This document shows, one piece after another, positions 32,549 through 40,941 of a stretch of 64,000 bases of DNA; within the stretch, counting starts at the first letter, position 1; every line of letters begins with the position of its first letter. The stretch is from Ectobacillus polymachus. GTDB taxonomy: Bacteria > Bacillota > Bacilli > Bacillales > Bacillaceae_G. The notes below the pieces were generated by a model. That model saw nothing but the letters and a program-made list of their open reading frames with translations. It made no database searches and was not told the origin of the DNA. The translations under genes were made by a program, and so were the position numbers. The stretch is from positions 1,240,001-1,304,000 of the forward strand of contig NZ_JBLREB010000001.1 in assembly GCF_048159605.1 (NCBI RefSeq). Reading direction: 5' to 3'.

Positions 32549-34069
32549 GTGATACCAATGGACCGTGTTGCCATATATTTGCGGAAAAGCCGTGCCGATA
32601 TCGAAGCAGAAGCACGCGGAGAATGTGAAACCCTTTCAAAACATAAAGAAATCTTATTCAAATTCGCCAAGGAACATTGCCTGAATATTATTTCTGTTTA
32701 TCAAGAGATTGCTTCCGGAGAAAGCCTAGTGCATCGTCCCGAAATGCTGCGGCTGCTTGCGGATGTGAAACATAATATCTACCAGGCCGTTTTATGCGTA
32801 GATATGGATCGTTTAGGACGTGGGAATATGAGAGAACAAGGGCTGATTCTTGAAACGTTTAAAACGGCTCGTACGAAGATTATAACCCTTCGTAAGACCT
32901 ACGACCTTAACGATGAATTCGACGAGGAATACAGCGAATTTGAAGCATTTATGGCACGGAAGGAATTAAAGATTATTACAAGACGTTTGCAGCGAGGACG
33001 CATTTTATCTGTAGAAAAAGGAAATTACCTAGGTACGTACCCTCCATATGGATATACAATCATAGAAATGAAAGACAGCCGAACGTTAGAAATCCATCCA
33101 GAGCAGGCTGAAATAGTCAGAATGATATTTAATCAATACACAAATGAAGATCCATCTAAACGTACGGGTGCAGGATTAATTGCTAAAACATTAAATGAAC
33201 TTGCATTTCTAAGTGCCACAGGGAAGAGATGGAACAATTACAGTGTTATCGATATTTTAAAAAATTATATATATATAGGAAAAGTAACTTGGAACAAAAA
33301 GACGCATAGCGGAAAGCGAAAACCGCGGGAGGAATGGATTATAGCAACTGGAAAACATCCGCCAATTGTTTCAGAAGAAGTATTTAATAAGGCGCAAGAA
33401 ATCATGACAAAACGTTATCATATTCCTTATAACACGAAAATGAGCAATCCCCTTGCTGGAATCATAAAATGCGGAAAATGCGGTGCAAACATGCTGCAGC
33501 GCTATCCAAGAAGTAAGCAAAAAGCAATGACTTGTCCAAATTGTGATACGAAATCTTCTTATACGCATTATATAGAATCCCATATTATTTCTGCCTTAGA
33601 AAGGTGGTTAGTTGCATACAAGCTGGACGTGAATTTTCCAGCTAAAACTAACAAAAAGAATGAAGAAATCCAAATATATCATGGAATTATGAAACAAATT
33701 CAAAGTAAGCTTGAGGAAACAGAAAAGCAAAAAGAACAACTATACGACTTTCTCGAGCGAGGAATCTACAATGAACAAATCTTTATGGAGCGGACGAATC
33801 GATTAGACAAACGTATAGATGAGCTGCATATATCCTTTGAGAAGGCAAACCAAAAATACCAATCGGAACGAAAGCGAAAACATGCATACGAACTGGCAAT
33901 TCCAAACGTAGAAAAAGTGATTGATTTGTATTTTAAAACAAATGATGTAGCAAAGCGAAATTTTCTTCTTAAAGCAGTATTAAAAAAAGTTGTCTATTTC
34001 AAAGAACGCCATCAAGTATTAGATGATTTCTCAATTGAAATCTATCCTAAACTTCCTTTTAAACATTAG
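32549..34069 (+). CDS. large serine recombinase (SprA-like)
   Basis: The 506-residue site-specific recombinase has an N-terminal resolvase domain (about 1-145) with the catalytic serine Ser11 in AIYLRKSRAD and the conserved MDRLGRGN. A recombinase domain (about 160-270), a zinc ribbon (CGKCGANM ... CPNCDT, near 310-340) and a coiled-coil region (about 365-450) follow. The ATG at 32558 after GAGGTGATACCA is the likely start (MDRVAIYL), three codons inside the frame listed. The gene ends 20 bp from the spoVFB truncation stop, as integrase genes sit next to att sites. It is probably responsible for excising the spoVFB element during sporulation. Confidence 0.93.
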   Translation: MIPMDRVAIYLRKSRADIEAEARGECETLSKHKEILFKFAKEHCLNIISVYQEIASGESLVHRPEMLRLLADVKHNIYQAVLCVDMDRLGRGNMREQGLILETFKTARTKIITLRKTYDLNDEFDEEYSEFEAFMARKELKIITRRLQRGRILSVEKGNYLGTYPPYGYTIIEMKDSRTLEIHPEQAEIVRMIFNQYTNEDPSKRTGAGLIAKTLNELAFLSATGKRWNNYSVIDILKNYIYIGKVTWNKKTHSGKRKPREEWIIATGKHPPIVSEEVFNKAQEIMTKRYHIPYNTKMSNPLAGIIKCGKCGANMLQRYPRSKQKAMTCPNCDTKSSYTHYIESHIISALERWLVAYKLDVNFPAKTNKKNEEIQIYHGIMKQIQSKLEETEKQKEQLYDFLERGIYNEQIFMERTNRLDKRIDELHISFEKANQKYQSERKRKHAYELAIPNVEKVIDLYFKTNDVAKRNFLLKAVLKKVVYFKERHQVLDDFSIEIYPKLPFKH

Positions 34070-34087
34070 GATTTGCACCTTACTGCA

Positions 34088-34125
34088 ATCATGTTGGGGT
34101 CAATAAATTCACGCCATTTAAACCG
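34088..34125. other. attR-like recombination site (spoVFB 5' side)
   Basis: Read on the minus strand, the gene half GGCGTG meets the core AATTTA (34104-34109) and continues into the element half TTGACCCCAACATGAT. The central TT is at 34105-34106. The first in-frame stop after the junction, TGA, lies inside the element half (34089-34091). Confidence 0.75.
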
Positions 34126-34526
34126 AGTGCATCATTTGTTGAAATCGCTAAAACGACGGGCTTCCAATTACGCAAGGTTGCCTTCGTTGCCATTAGCACA
34201 GGGGAATCTGTTTGAGCATTGGCAAGCTTGCTCATTGAATTACCTGTTAACGGCGCAATAACCATACAATCAAGAGGAATTTTCGGTCCGAGCGGCTCTG
34301 CATTAACAATGGTGTCAATTACAGAGCGACCTGTAATGCTTTCGATGCGTTCAATCCACTTTGCTCCTTCTCCAAAACGTGTGTCTGTCGTTTTTAATGT
34401 ATACGAAATAACAGGAAGCACCTCGGCTCCTTCATCAACTAGCTGCTGAATATAGGGCATAACCTCTTCAAATGTACAATGGGAGCCCGTTAAGCCAAAC
34501 CCAATAACCTTCCCTTTTAAACTCAT
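34089..34526 (-). CDS. spoVFB: SpoVFB (dipicolinate synthase subunit B), 5' segment, truncated by the element
   Basis: The frame encodes 145 residues, of which the first 139-140 belong to SpoVFB, a flavoprotein-like subunit (GFGLTGSHCTFEE, VIAPLTGNSMSKLANA). The last few (LTPT) are read from the element before a TGA. Complete SpoVFB is about 200 residues and its missing C-terminus lies at 29687-29872. SpoVFA and SpoVFB form dipicolinate synthase in the mother cell, making the DPA that gives spores heat resistance. As written the gene should be non-functional until the intervening element is excised. The start overlaps the spoVFA stop by 4 nt. Confidence 0.93.
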   Translation of the reverse strand: MSLKGKVIGFGLTGSHCTFEEVMPYIQQLVDEGAEVLPVISYTLKTTDTRFGEGAKWIERIESITGRSVIDTIVNAEPLGPKIPLDCMVIAPLTGNSMSKLANAQTDSPVLMATKATLRNWKPVVLAISTNDALGLNGVNLLTPT

Positions 34527-35422
34527 TGTTTGTTCTCCTTTCTCTCTTTCACTTCAGCTAATAAACCTGTTAATACATTTGCTAGTATTTTCCCTGCCGT
34601 TTTTGGTGCAACGATTCCCGGTAATCCTGGTGCTAAAATAGCTTTGATCCCACGTTTTTCTGCATAGCGAAAATCGGTGCCGCCCGGCTTGGAAGCTAGA
34701 TCAATAATTAACGTATTCGTAGGCATTTTTGAAATAACACTGGCTGTCACAATAAGAAAAGGAACTGTATTAATGACGATGTCAACATTTTCAACAGCTT
34801 CTTGCAAGTCTTTTAAATGAAAAGGTTCAAGCGACATTTCTGCGATACGCGCCAAATGCTCAGAACGTCTTGCTCCAACCTTTACCTTTGCACCTAATGA
34901 TTGAAATGCCCGTGCTACACTCATTCCCGTTCTACCAAAACCGAGCACAGCAACTTTTGATCCATGAATTGTATAATCTGTATGTTGAATAACCATCATA
35001 ATCGTTCCTTCGACAGTAGGAATACTGTTATAAATCGCTACATCATCACGCTCGAATAACTTGATAAGCGATCGCTTGCATGTGGAAGCTATATCATTTA
35101 AGTATGCATTACTAATTCCAGAATATATCGTAAAATGCGGTGGTGTTTTTGTAATTTGGTCCTTCGTTAACACGACCTTCTCATTAGAAAATATCGTTTC
35201 AATTTGTCCTTCGTCATTTGTACCGGCCACAGGCAAAATGACCGCATCAAGATGGGAAAATTGTAATGCATGTATCTGCTCTTTTAAAGCTCCGGTAAAT
35301 CCATGATCTAGCTGATCAAATCCTACTAAGCTTAGCTTGGCATCTTGTTCAACTAGTTTGCGGATGACCTCTAATTGTCTGGCATCCCCTCCGATTACGG
35401 CAATATGCATATCTGTTAACAT
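34523..35422 (-). CDS. spoVFA: dipicolinate synthase subunit A
   Basis: SpoVFA of 299 residues has an N-terminal domain (MHIAVIGGDARQLE) and a C-terminal NAD(P)-binding Rossmann domain (VAVLGFGRTGMSVA). With SpoVFB it oxidises the DapA product to dipicolinic acid. The start is the ATG at 35422 after GAAGGTGA; a GTG four codons upstream lies within that ribosome site. A candidate sigma-K promoter lies about 56 bp upstream. SpoVFA is intact, while its partner gene is split. Confidence 0.94.
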   Translation of the reverse strand: MLTDMHIAVIGGDARQLEVIRKLVEQDAKLSLVGFDQLDHGFTGALKEQIHALQFSHLDAVILPVAGTNDEGQIETIFSNEKVVLTKDQITKTPPHFTIYSGISNAYLNDIASTCKRSLIKLFERDDVAIYNSIPTVEGTIMMVIQHTDYTIHGSKVAVLGFGRTGMSVARAFQSLGAKVKVGARRSEHLARIAEMSLEPFHLKDLQEAVENVDIVINTVPFLIVTASVISKMPTNTLIIDLASKPGGTDFRYAEKRGIKAILAPGLPGIVAPKTAGKILANVLTGLLAEVKERKENKQ

Positions 35423-35477
35423 ACCTATCTTCACCTTCTTTGCAGTCTAGTAAGGTCAATGGCTTTGTTTTTCAAAA

Positions 35478-35505
35478 CATCATATGAACCGTACAAGTGC
35501 TAGGT
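35478..35505 (-). promoter_or_regulatory. candidate sigma-K promoter of spoVFA-spoVFB
   Basis: On the minus strand AC, 17 bp, CATATGATG approaches the sigma-K pattern AC-N16/17-CATAnnnTA with one mismatch. The spoVF operon of B. subtilis is sigma-K dependent. The repeat at 35508-35703 lies directly upstream. Confidence 0.4.
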
Positions 35506-35507
35506 GC

Positions 35508-35703
35508 CAACGAAAAGTGTAATCGGCTCGTTTAGCTCCTAAGGCAGAGGTTCTTTCCTCCAAAGGCGCTTTTTTTGCCTTTGTGGGGAAAGGTTCTCTG
35601 ACCGCAAGGAGCTAGCCGATGGAACTGGCCATCAACGAAAAGTGTAATCGGCTCGTTTAGCCGATGGAACTAGCCACCAACGAAAAGTGTAATCGGCTCG
35701 CTT
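35508..35703. repeat. REP-like palindromic repeats, three partial or full units
   Basis: The segment CAACGAAAAGTGTAATCGGC occurs three times (35508, 35633, 35678). The first unit is full: it contains GCAGAGGTTCTTTCC, a GGCGC...GCC hairpin, GGGGAAAGGTTCTCTGACC and closes with GAGCTAGCCGAT, which is complementary to the unit's opening. The second lacks the middle, and the third is only the first arm. The remainder of the 35423-35756 gap holds the promoter and a terminator. Confidence 0.8.
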
Positions 35704-35728
35704 GAAAAAGGGTTGTCCAGTGTATCCA

Positions 35729-35756
35729 TAAAAAAAAGCGACCTGTTTCGGTCGCC
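35729..35756 (-). terminator. ymxH terminator
   Basis: GCGACC, loop, GGTCGC; on the minus strand TTTTTTTTATGG follows. Confidence 0.85.
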
Positions 35757-36008
35757 TTACACGTTTTCTGTCTCAGATAGATCAAAAATAATCATATCCT
35801 GTCCAACCTTTTTAATATTGCTCCAAGAAATGCGAACCTCCTGCTGCTGGGAACGTCGAAATGCTGTCCATTTTCCAACTGGAATGATTAAGGAATGAAT
35901 ACGTCCATTACTCTCATCAATTTCTAAATCCGCATGTCCAAGGACACCCATTCTCTCAGCCCGTTCTAAATCAACAATTTCTTTTCCACTTAGCTCACTT
36001 AATCTCAA
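35757..36008 (-). CDS. ymxH: YlmC/YmxH-family PRC-barrel protein
   Basis: The 83-residue protein (MRLSELSGKEIVDLERAERMG...) is a PRC-barrel domain of the YlmC/YmxH family, encoded between mlpA and spoVFA in Bacillus and associated with sporulation. Key family features are the opening L-S-E/D-L-x-G-K-E-I/V and the GxLGxxDLxID stretch. A GGGGGGA ribosome site precedes the ATG. Biochemical role is unknown. Confidence 0.9.
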   Translation of the reverse strand: MRLSELSGKEIVDLERAERMGVLGHADLEIDESNGRIHSLIIPVGKWTAFRRSQQQEVRISWSNIKKVGQDMIIFDLSETENV

Positions 36009-36067
36009 AAAACAATCCCCCCTTACTTAGACCGTATGTAAGGAGGGATGGAAACATACCAATAATA

Positions 36068-37312
36068 TTATCTGTTCGCGATTGCCTTTGGTAATTGTCC
36101 AGTTGGACTAATGAGAGAAACTGAGAAATCATCCGTAAAAATGGTACGAATCAAATGATCTACACTCGTTTTCGTTACTTGATTAACACTTTCAATCATT
36201 TCATCAAGTGAACGATGACGTTGTAATAAAAGTTCATTTTTCCCGTTGCGGCTCATTCGACTATTCGTACTTTCTAAGCTAAGCATTAGACTACCTTTTA
36301 GTTGCTCTTTACTATTTTGTAATTCTTTTTCTGTAATACCTGTATCCTGTAACGTTTGAAGCGTTTGTTGGATTGTTTCATACAATTTATCTAATTGTTG
36401 ATTTCCTGTTCCTGCGTAGATCGTAAGCATTCCTGCATCTTCATAAGAAGAATGATAGGAGAATACTGAATATGCTAAACCACGTTGCTCACGAACCTCT
36501 TGGAACAAACGGCTACTCATACTTCCGCCTAATATACTATTTAAAACGATTAAGCTGTATATTTTTTCATCACCAGCAGGCAGTCCTTTAAAACCAAGGC
36601 AAAGATGTGCCTGTTCTGTATCTTTCGTCCGTGAAATCGTATTGCGGTGAAAAACAGGAGTATGTATAGATTCCCGCTTTGTTGTTGCTTCATACGAACC
36701 AAAATAAGCCTCAACTTTATGAATAAACGACTCATCTACATTTCCCGCAATGGAAATGACAACATTTTCAGGCGTATAAAAATCCTTTACATATTGGTTA
36801 AGCGTTTCGCCAGAAAATGTAGATAACGTCTTATCTGTTCCTAAAATCGGAAAGCCAAGCGGGTGCGTTTCATATGTAACCTTCGTTAATAAATCATGAA
36901 CGATATCATCTGGTGTATCCTCATACATTTTAATTTCTTCCAACACAACATTTTTCTCTTTTTTTACTTCCTCTTCCACAAATACTGAATTAAAAAACAT
37001 GTCAGATAATATATCTAACGCATACTCTCCGCGCTCATCTAATACTTTGGCATAGTAGCATGTGTATTCCTTAGATGTAAAAGCGTTCACTTGACCGCCA
37101 ATTTTATCAAATGATTCTGCAATATCTCGCGCAGAACGAGTGGTTGTTCCTTTAAACAGCATATGCTCTAAAAAATGTGAAATTCCGTTGTTAGATGGAT
37201 TTTCATTACGTGATCCCGTATGAATCCACACGCCAATTGCAACGGAACGGACAGTTGGGATATTTTCAAATACTATTCTTACTCCATTTTTACAAGTATA
37301 TTTATTGATCAA
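36068..37312 (-). CDS. mlpA: M16 family zinc protease (MlpA/YmxG)
   Basis: The 414-residue processing-peptidase-like protein has the zinc motif HFLEHMLF and downstream acidic residues (KNVVLEEIKMYED), plus GGSMSSRLFQEVREQRGLAY in the C-terminal half. Unlike the ymfF/ymfH pair it works as a single type of subunit. The start is a TTG at 37312 (read MINKYTCKNG), 7 nt after AGGAGG. The longer frame to 37342 would contain this ribosome site. The 285-bp region upstream, to ylxY, shows only possible promoter sequence. Confidence 0.9.
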   Translation of the reverse strand: MINKYTCKNGVRIVFENIPTVRSVAIGVWIHTGSRNENPSNNGISHFLEHMLFKGTTTRSARDIAESFDKIGGQVNAFTSKEYTCYYAKVLDERGEYALDILSDMFFNSVFVEEEVKKEKNVVLEEIKMYEDTPDDIVHDLLTKVTYETHPLGFPILGTDKTLSTFSGETLNQYVKDFYTPENVVISIAGNVDESFIHKVEAYFGSYEATTKRESIHTPVFHRNTISRTKDTEQAHLCLGFKGLPAGDEKIYSLIVLNSILGGSMSSRLFQEVREQRGLAYSVFSYHSSYEDAGMLTIYAGTGNQQLDKLYETIQQTLQTLQDTGITEKELQNSKEQLKGSLMLSLESTNSRMSRNGKNELLLQRHRSLDEMIESVNQVTKTSVDHLIRTIFTDDFSVSLISPTGQLPKAIANR

Positions 37313-37597
37313 TTGCCATCCTCCTAAAAGTGAAACTCCCATCAGTAATTCTTCCCCACTTCTGTCTTGTATTTCTCCTCATTTAACTAAGAGGTTACAC
37401 CCATAAAGTGGAGTACAATTTATGCGTACACCTTTCCTAATAGAGTATCTCAAAACCATCATTGTAATACTATAAATCTAAGCATTTAAATGAAGAGCTA
37501 GTACTTTAAGATCCTTAGGTAGAGAGTATTTTTGTACGTTATAACGCATTCCCATTCCTCTATCATATCAATTTTACGAACAACTGTCATGTATATC

Positions 37598-38572
37598 TCA
37601 AGAATCTATTCTTTTTTCATCAACAAGAGTAGAGATACTGCCTAGTTGATACCCTTGTTTTTTTAGCTGAACGATAAGGGAATCTAATGATTGAGATGTT
37701 GGTTCAGTGGGATGCATTAAAACAATAGCACCAGGATGTACTTTTTTCGTTACCCGTTCAATAATCGTACTAGGTGCTGGGCGTTGCCAGTCAATCGTAT
37801 CTACCGTCCACATAATTGTTCCCATTCCTAGTTCTGCTGCCGTGGTAACTGTGTCATCGCGAAAACTACCGCTTGGCGGTGCAAACCATTTTACTTTTTT
37901 TCCGGTAGCAGCTTCGATAATATCATTCGTTTTCACAAGCTGTTCACGGGTAGCGTCTAAAGATAGTGTTTTCATATCCGGATGTGAGTAGGAATGGTTG
38001 CCAATTTCTTGCCCGGCGTCTCCAATCATTTTTGCAATAGCCGGATTTTCTTTTGCCCATCTTCCTTCCAGAAAAAATGTAGCAGAAACTTGATGCTTTT
38101 TTAATGTTTCTAGTATAGAAGGAATATATTCATTTCCCCATGCAACATTTATAGTAAGAGCCACCATCTTTTTATCCGGATGTCCTCGGTAAATTGGAGC
38201 AGGTGATAAATTTTCTAAGTGTACCGTAGGTGGCACCTCGATAAACACAAGCTTATTCTCATCAAATATTCCACTTTTTTTCATATTATTGTACGAAGCT
38301 TGTATATCAACTATGCGTCCATTGTATCCAGGCGTTGCCTTCCAAATTTTATCTACCACTGCATTTTGCGCCGGTATATTAATCTGCTTTGCACGTTGTT
38401 CAATTTCATTACGTAACGAATCAGTCGGATTAAATACATGTACGGTTTTCATTTCAACATGCACGGTTTGCTTCATTTCGCTTATATAAGCAGAAGTATA
38501 TGGGTTTTGAACGACGAGCAAGCAGCCTGCGGACATACATACGATTATCATTACATGATGCATTCTTTTCAT
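37598..38572 (-). CDS. ylxY: polysaccharide deacetylase-like protein (YlxY)
   Basis: The 324-residue protein has an N-terminal signal or anchor helix (about 5-25) and a C-terminal NodB domain. The His pair (GNHSYSHPDM) and the segments FAPPSGSFRDD and WTVDTIDW are recognisable. The usual catalytic LTFDDG is replaced by LTINVAWG, so the general-base and metal Asp residues are absent. The B. subtilis YlxY also departs from consensus here. It may be catalytically weak or act on an unusual substrate. The start is the ATG at 38572 after GGAGGGAA. Located between pnp and mlpA as in B. subtilis. Confidence 0.88.
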   Translation of the reverse strand: MKRMHHVMIIVCMSAGCLLVVQNPYTSAYISEMKQTVHVEMKTVHVFNPTDSLRNEIEQRAKQINIPAQNAVVDKIWKATPGYNGRIVDIQASYNNMKKSGIFDENKLVFIEVPPTVHLENLSPAPIYRGHPDKKMVALTINVAWGNEYIPSILETLKKHQVSATFFLEGRWAKENPAIAKMIGDAGQEIGNHSYSHPDMKTLSLDATREQLVKTNDIIEAATGKKVKWFAPPSGSFRDDTVTTAAELGMGTIMWTVDTIDWQRPAPSTIIERVTKKVHPGAIVLMHPTEPTSQSLDSLIVQLKKQGYQLGSISTLVDEKRIDS

Positions 38573-38621
38573 GCCATTCCCTCCTCGTAACACAATATGT
38601 ACAAGGTGTCATAGCTAGAAC

Positions 38622-38654
38622 AAAAAAAGCAGGGAACATGTCCCTGCTTTTTTT
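38622..38654. terminator. pnp terminator
   Basis: AAAAAAAGCAGGGA, loop, TCCCTGCTTTTTTT, just downstream of pnp, with U-runs on both strands. Confidence 0.88.
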
Positions 38655-38663
38655 AAGCCTTTA

Positions 38664-40778
38664 TTAGTTTTTTGCTTCTTGTTCTTTCTTTTCCTTCAAA
38701 AGAACCTTTCGAGACAAGTTCACACGTCCTTGCTTGTCAATTTCAATGACTTTTACTTCAATTTCATCACCAATTGAAACGACATCTTCTACTTTACCAA
38801 TACGTTCTTCTGCTAATTCAGAAATATGAACAAGGCCGTCTTTTCCACTGAACAGTTCAACGAATGCACCGAATTTTTCAATACGTTTTACTTTTCCAAC
38901 GTATACTTCGCCAACTTCTACTTCTCGAACAATATCCTCAATGATTTTCTTAGCCTTTTTATTCATTTCTTCATTTGTAGAAGAAATGAATACTCTTCCA
39001 TCTTGTTCAATATCTATTTTAACGCCAGTTTCTTCGATAATTTTGTTAATTTGCTTACCGCTTGGTCCAATGACATCACGGATTTTATCTGGATTAATGG
39101 ACATCGTTAAAATCTTAGGTGCATAAGCTGATAAATACGTACGTGGTTCTTGAATCGTTGTAAGCATATGTCCTAAAATTTGCATACGGCCTTTTTTCGC
39201 TTGTTGCAATGCTTCTTTCAATATTTCACGAGAAAGCCCGTCAATTTTAATATCCATTTGCAGCGCTGTAACACCTTTTGCCGTACCTGCAACTTTAAAG
39301 TCCATATCACCAAGGTGGTCTTCCATCCCTTGAATATCGGTTAAAATTGTGTAATGTTCACCTGATTTAACAAGTCCCATGGCGATTCCAGCAACAGGCG
39401 CTTTAATCGGAACACCAGCGTCCATCATAGCAAGGGTGCTTCCGCAAATACTTGCTTGAGAAGTAGAACCATTTGATTCCAATACTTCTGATACAAGACG
39501 AACCGTATATGGAAATTCTTTCTCGGATGGGATGACTGGTTCTAATGCACGTTCTCCTAGAGCACCATGTCCGATTTCACGACGACCAGGACCTCTCATC
39601 GGTCCAGTTTCTCCAACGCTAAATTGCGGGAAGTTATAATGATGCATAAATCGCTTTGTTTCTTCAATACCGAGTCCGTCTAGAATTTGCACATCTCCAA
39701 GTGCACCTAATGTACAGATACTAAGCACTTGCGTTTGCCCACGTCGGAATAAACCAGATCCGTGCGTACGTGCAAGCTTCCCTACTTCGGAAGATAACGG
39801 ACGGATTTCGTCAATTTTACGTCCATCAGGGCGGATTTTCTCAACCGTGATAAGACGGCGAACTTCTTCTTTGACAATTTTATGAAGAATTTCATTTGCC
39901 TTTCTTATCATGTCTTCGTCAATTTCTTCCGCTTGTAATTGTTCAATCACTCGTACATTTACTTCTTTAATTGCTTCATCGCGTGCATGTTTTTCATGTA
40001 CTTGAATAGCTGCCTTCAAGTCTGTTTCTGCTAAATCACGAATATGCTTTTCAAAATCAGCATCAATCTCATATAATTCTACTTCACGTTTTTCTTTTCC
40101 AACAGCTCGAACAATTTCTTCTTGGAAGCTAATAATACGTTTAATTTCTTCATGACCAAACATAATAGCTTCTAGCATTACTTCTTCCGGTACTTCTTGT
40201 GCACCGGCTTCTACCATATTAATCGCATCTTTCGTACCTGCAACGGTTAGGTTGATATCGCTAAGTTCAGCTTGTTCTAATGTTGGATTAATAATAAACT
40301 CACCGTTTATGCGTCCTACAACCACGCCTGCGATAGGGCCCTCAAATGGGATATCTGAAACAGATAATGCCAATGAGGATCCAATCATCGCTGCAATTTC
40401 AGAAGAACAGTTTTGATCAACACTCATTACAATGCTTATGACTTGCACTTCATTTCGAAAGCCGTCTGCAAAAAGCGGACGAATTGGACGGTCAATTAAG
40501 CGGCTAGCTAAAATAGCTTTTTCGCTTGGACGTCCTTCACGTTTGATAAATCCACCTGGAATTTTACCAACTGCGTATAAGCGTTCTTCATAATTTACCG
40601 TTAATGGGAAAAAGTCTACATTTTTAGGCTCTTTGGAAGCAGTTGCTGTAGCGAGAACAGCAGTGTCACCGTAACGAACTAATACGGCACCATTTGCTTG
40701 TTTTGCGAGCTGCCCTGCTTCTACGACAAGCTCTCTCCCAGCTAAATCTATCGAAAAGACTTGCTTTTCTTGATCCAT
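38664..40778 (-). CDS. pnp: polyribonucleotide nucleotidyltransferase (PNPase)
   Basis: PNPase of 704 residues degrades RNA 3' to 5' phosphorolytically. It has two RNase PH-like domains joined by a helical domain (FFRRGQTQVL-type and GPGRREIGHGALGERAL motifs in the second core). A KH domain (DVIGPSGKQINKIIEETG, about 560-600) and an S1 domain (about 620-690) follow. The C-terminal Lys/Glu tail is normal. It follows rpsO but each gene has its own terminator. Confidence 0.95.
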   Translation of the reverse strand: MDQEKQVFSIDLAGRELVVEAGQLAKQANGAVLVRYGDTAVLATATASKEPKNVDFFPLTVNYEERLYAVGKIPGGFIKREGRPSEKAILASRLIDRPIRPLFADGFRNEVQVISIVMSVDQNCSSEIAAMIGSSLALSVSDIPFEGPIAGVVVGRINGEFIINPTLEQAELSDINLTVAGTKDAINMVEAGAQEVPEEVMLEAIMFGHEEIKRIISFQEEIVRAVGKEKREVELYEIDADFEKHIRDLAETDLKAAIQVHEKHARDEAIKEVNVRVIEQLQAEEIDEDMIRKANEILHKIVKEEVRRLITVEKIRPDGRKIDEIRPLSSEVGKLARTHGSGLFRRGQTQVLSICTLGALGDVQILDGLGIEETKRFMHHYNFPQFSVGETGPMRGPGRREIGHGALGERALEPVIPSEKEFPYTVRLVSEVLESNGSTSQASICGSTLAMMDAGVPIKAPVAGIAMGLVKSGEHYTILTDIQGMEDHLGDMDFKVAGTAKGVTALQMDIKIDGLSREILKEALQQAKKGRMQILGHMLTTIQEPRTYLSAYAPKILTMSINPDKIRDVIGPSGKQINKIIEETGVKIDIEQDGRVFISSTNEEMNKKAKKIIEDIVREVEVGEVYVGKVKRIEKFGAFVELFSGKDGLVHISELAEERIGKVEDVVSIGDEIEVKVIEIDKQGRVNLSRKVLLKEKKEQEAKN

Positions 40779-40911
40779 GAAAGTACCCCTCTCTATTCCT
40801 ATATAAACAATCTTCTATGTAAAAGTAGAATATACGTCGATTATACCCTTCTCTAGTATTCCCGGAAAGATGAAAAGCTATGAAAAGAAAACATTATATT
40901 TTTTTCCTAAT

Positions 40912-40938
40912 AAAAAAGCGGGAATAATCCCGCTTTTT
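40912..40938 (-). terminator. rpsO terminator
   Basis: AAAAAAGCGGGA, ATAA, TCCCGCTTTTTT, immediately after rpsO. Confidence 0.88.
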
Positions 40939-40941
40939 TAC

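Larger units (their letters stand above)
29869..34105. mobile_element. intervening element splitting spoVFB (about 4.24 kb, serine-recombinase type)
   Basis: The element interrupts spoVFB after codon 140 and is bounded by a 6-bp core AATTTA present once at each end. Joining its two outer halves recreates a 36-bp near-perfect dyad, as expected for an attP. It encodes a large serine recombinase next to one end, a 60-aa and a 38-aa small protein, a Y-family DNA polymerase and a YolD-like protein, plus a bcr1-like repeat. The recombinase resembles SprA of SPbeta, which excises a prophage from spsM during sporulation. Excision here would rebuild spoVFB in the mother cell. No phage structural or replication genes are present. 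Confidence 0.88.

Noticed and set aside
29869..34105. Complete prophage or integrative conjugative element
   Set aside because: No capsid, terminase, lysis, relaxase or type IV secretion genes are present, only a recombinase and a few accessory genes.
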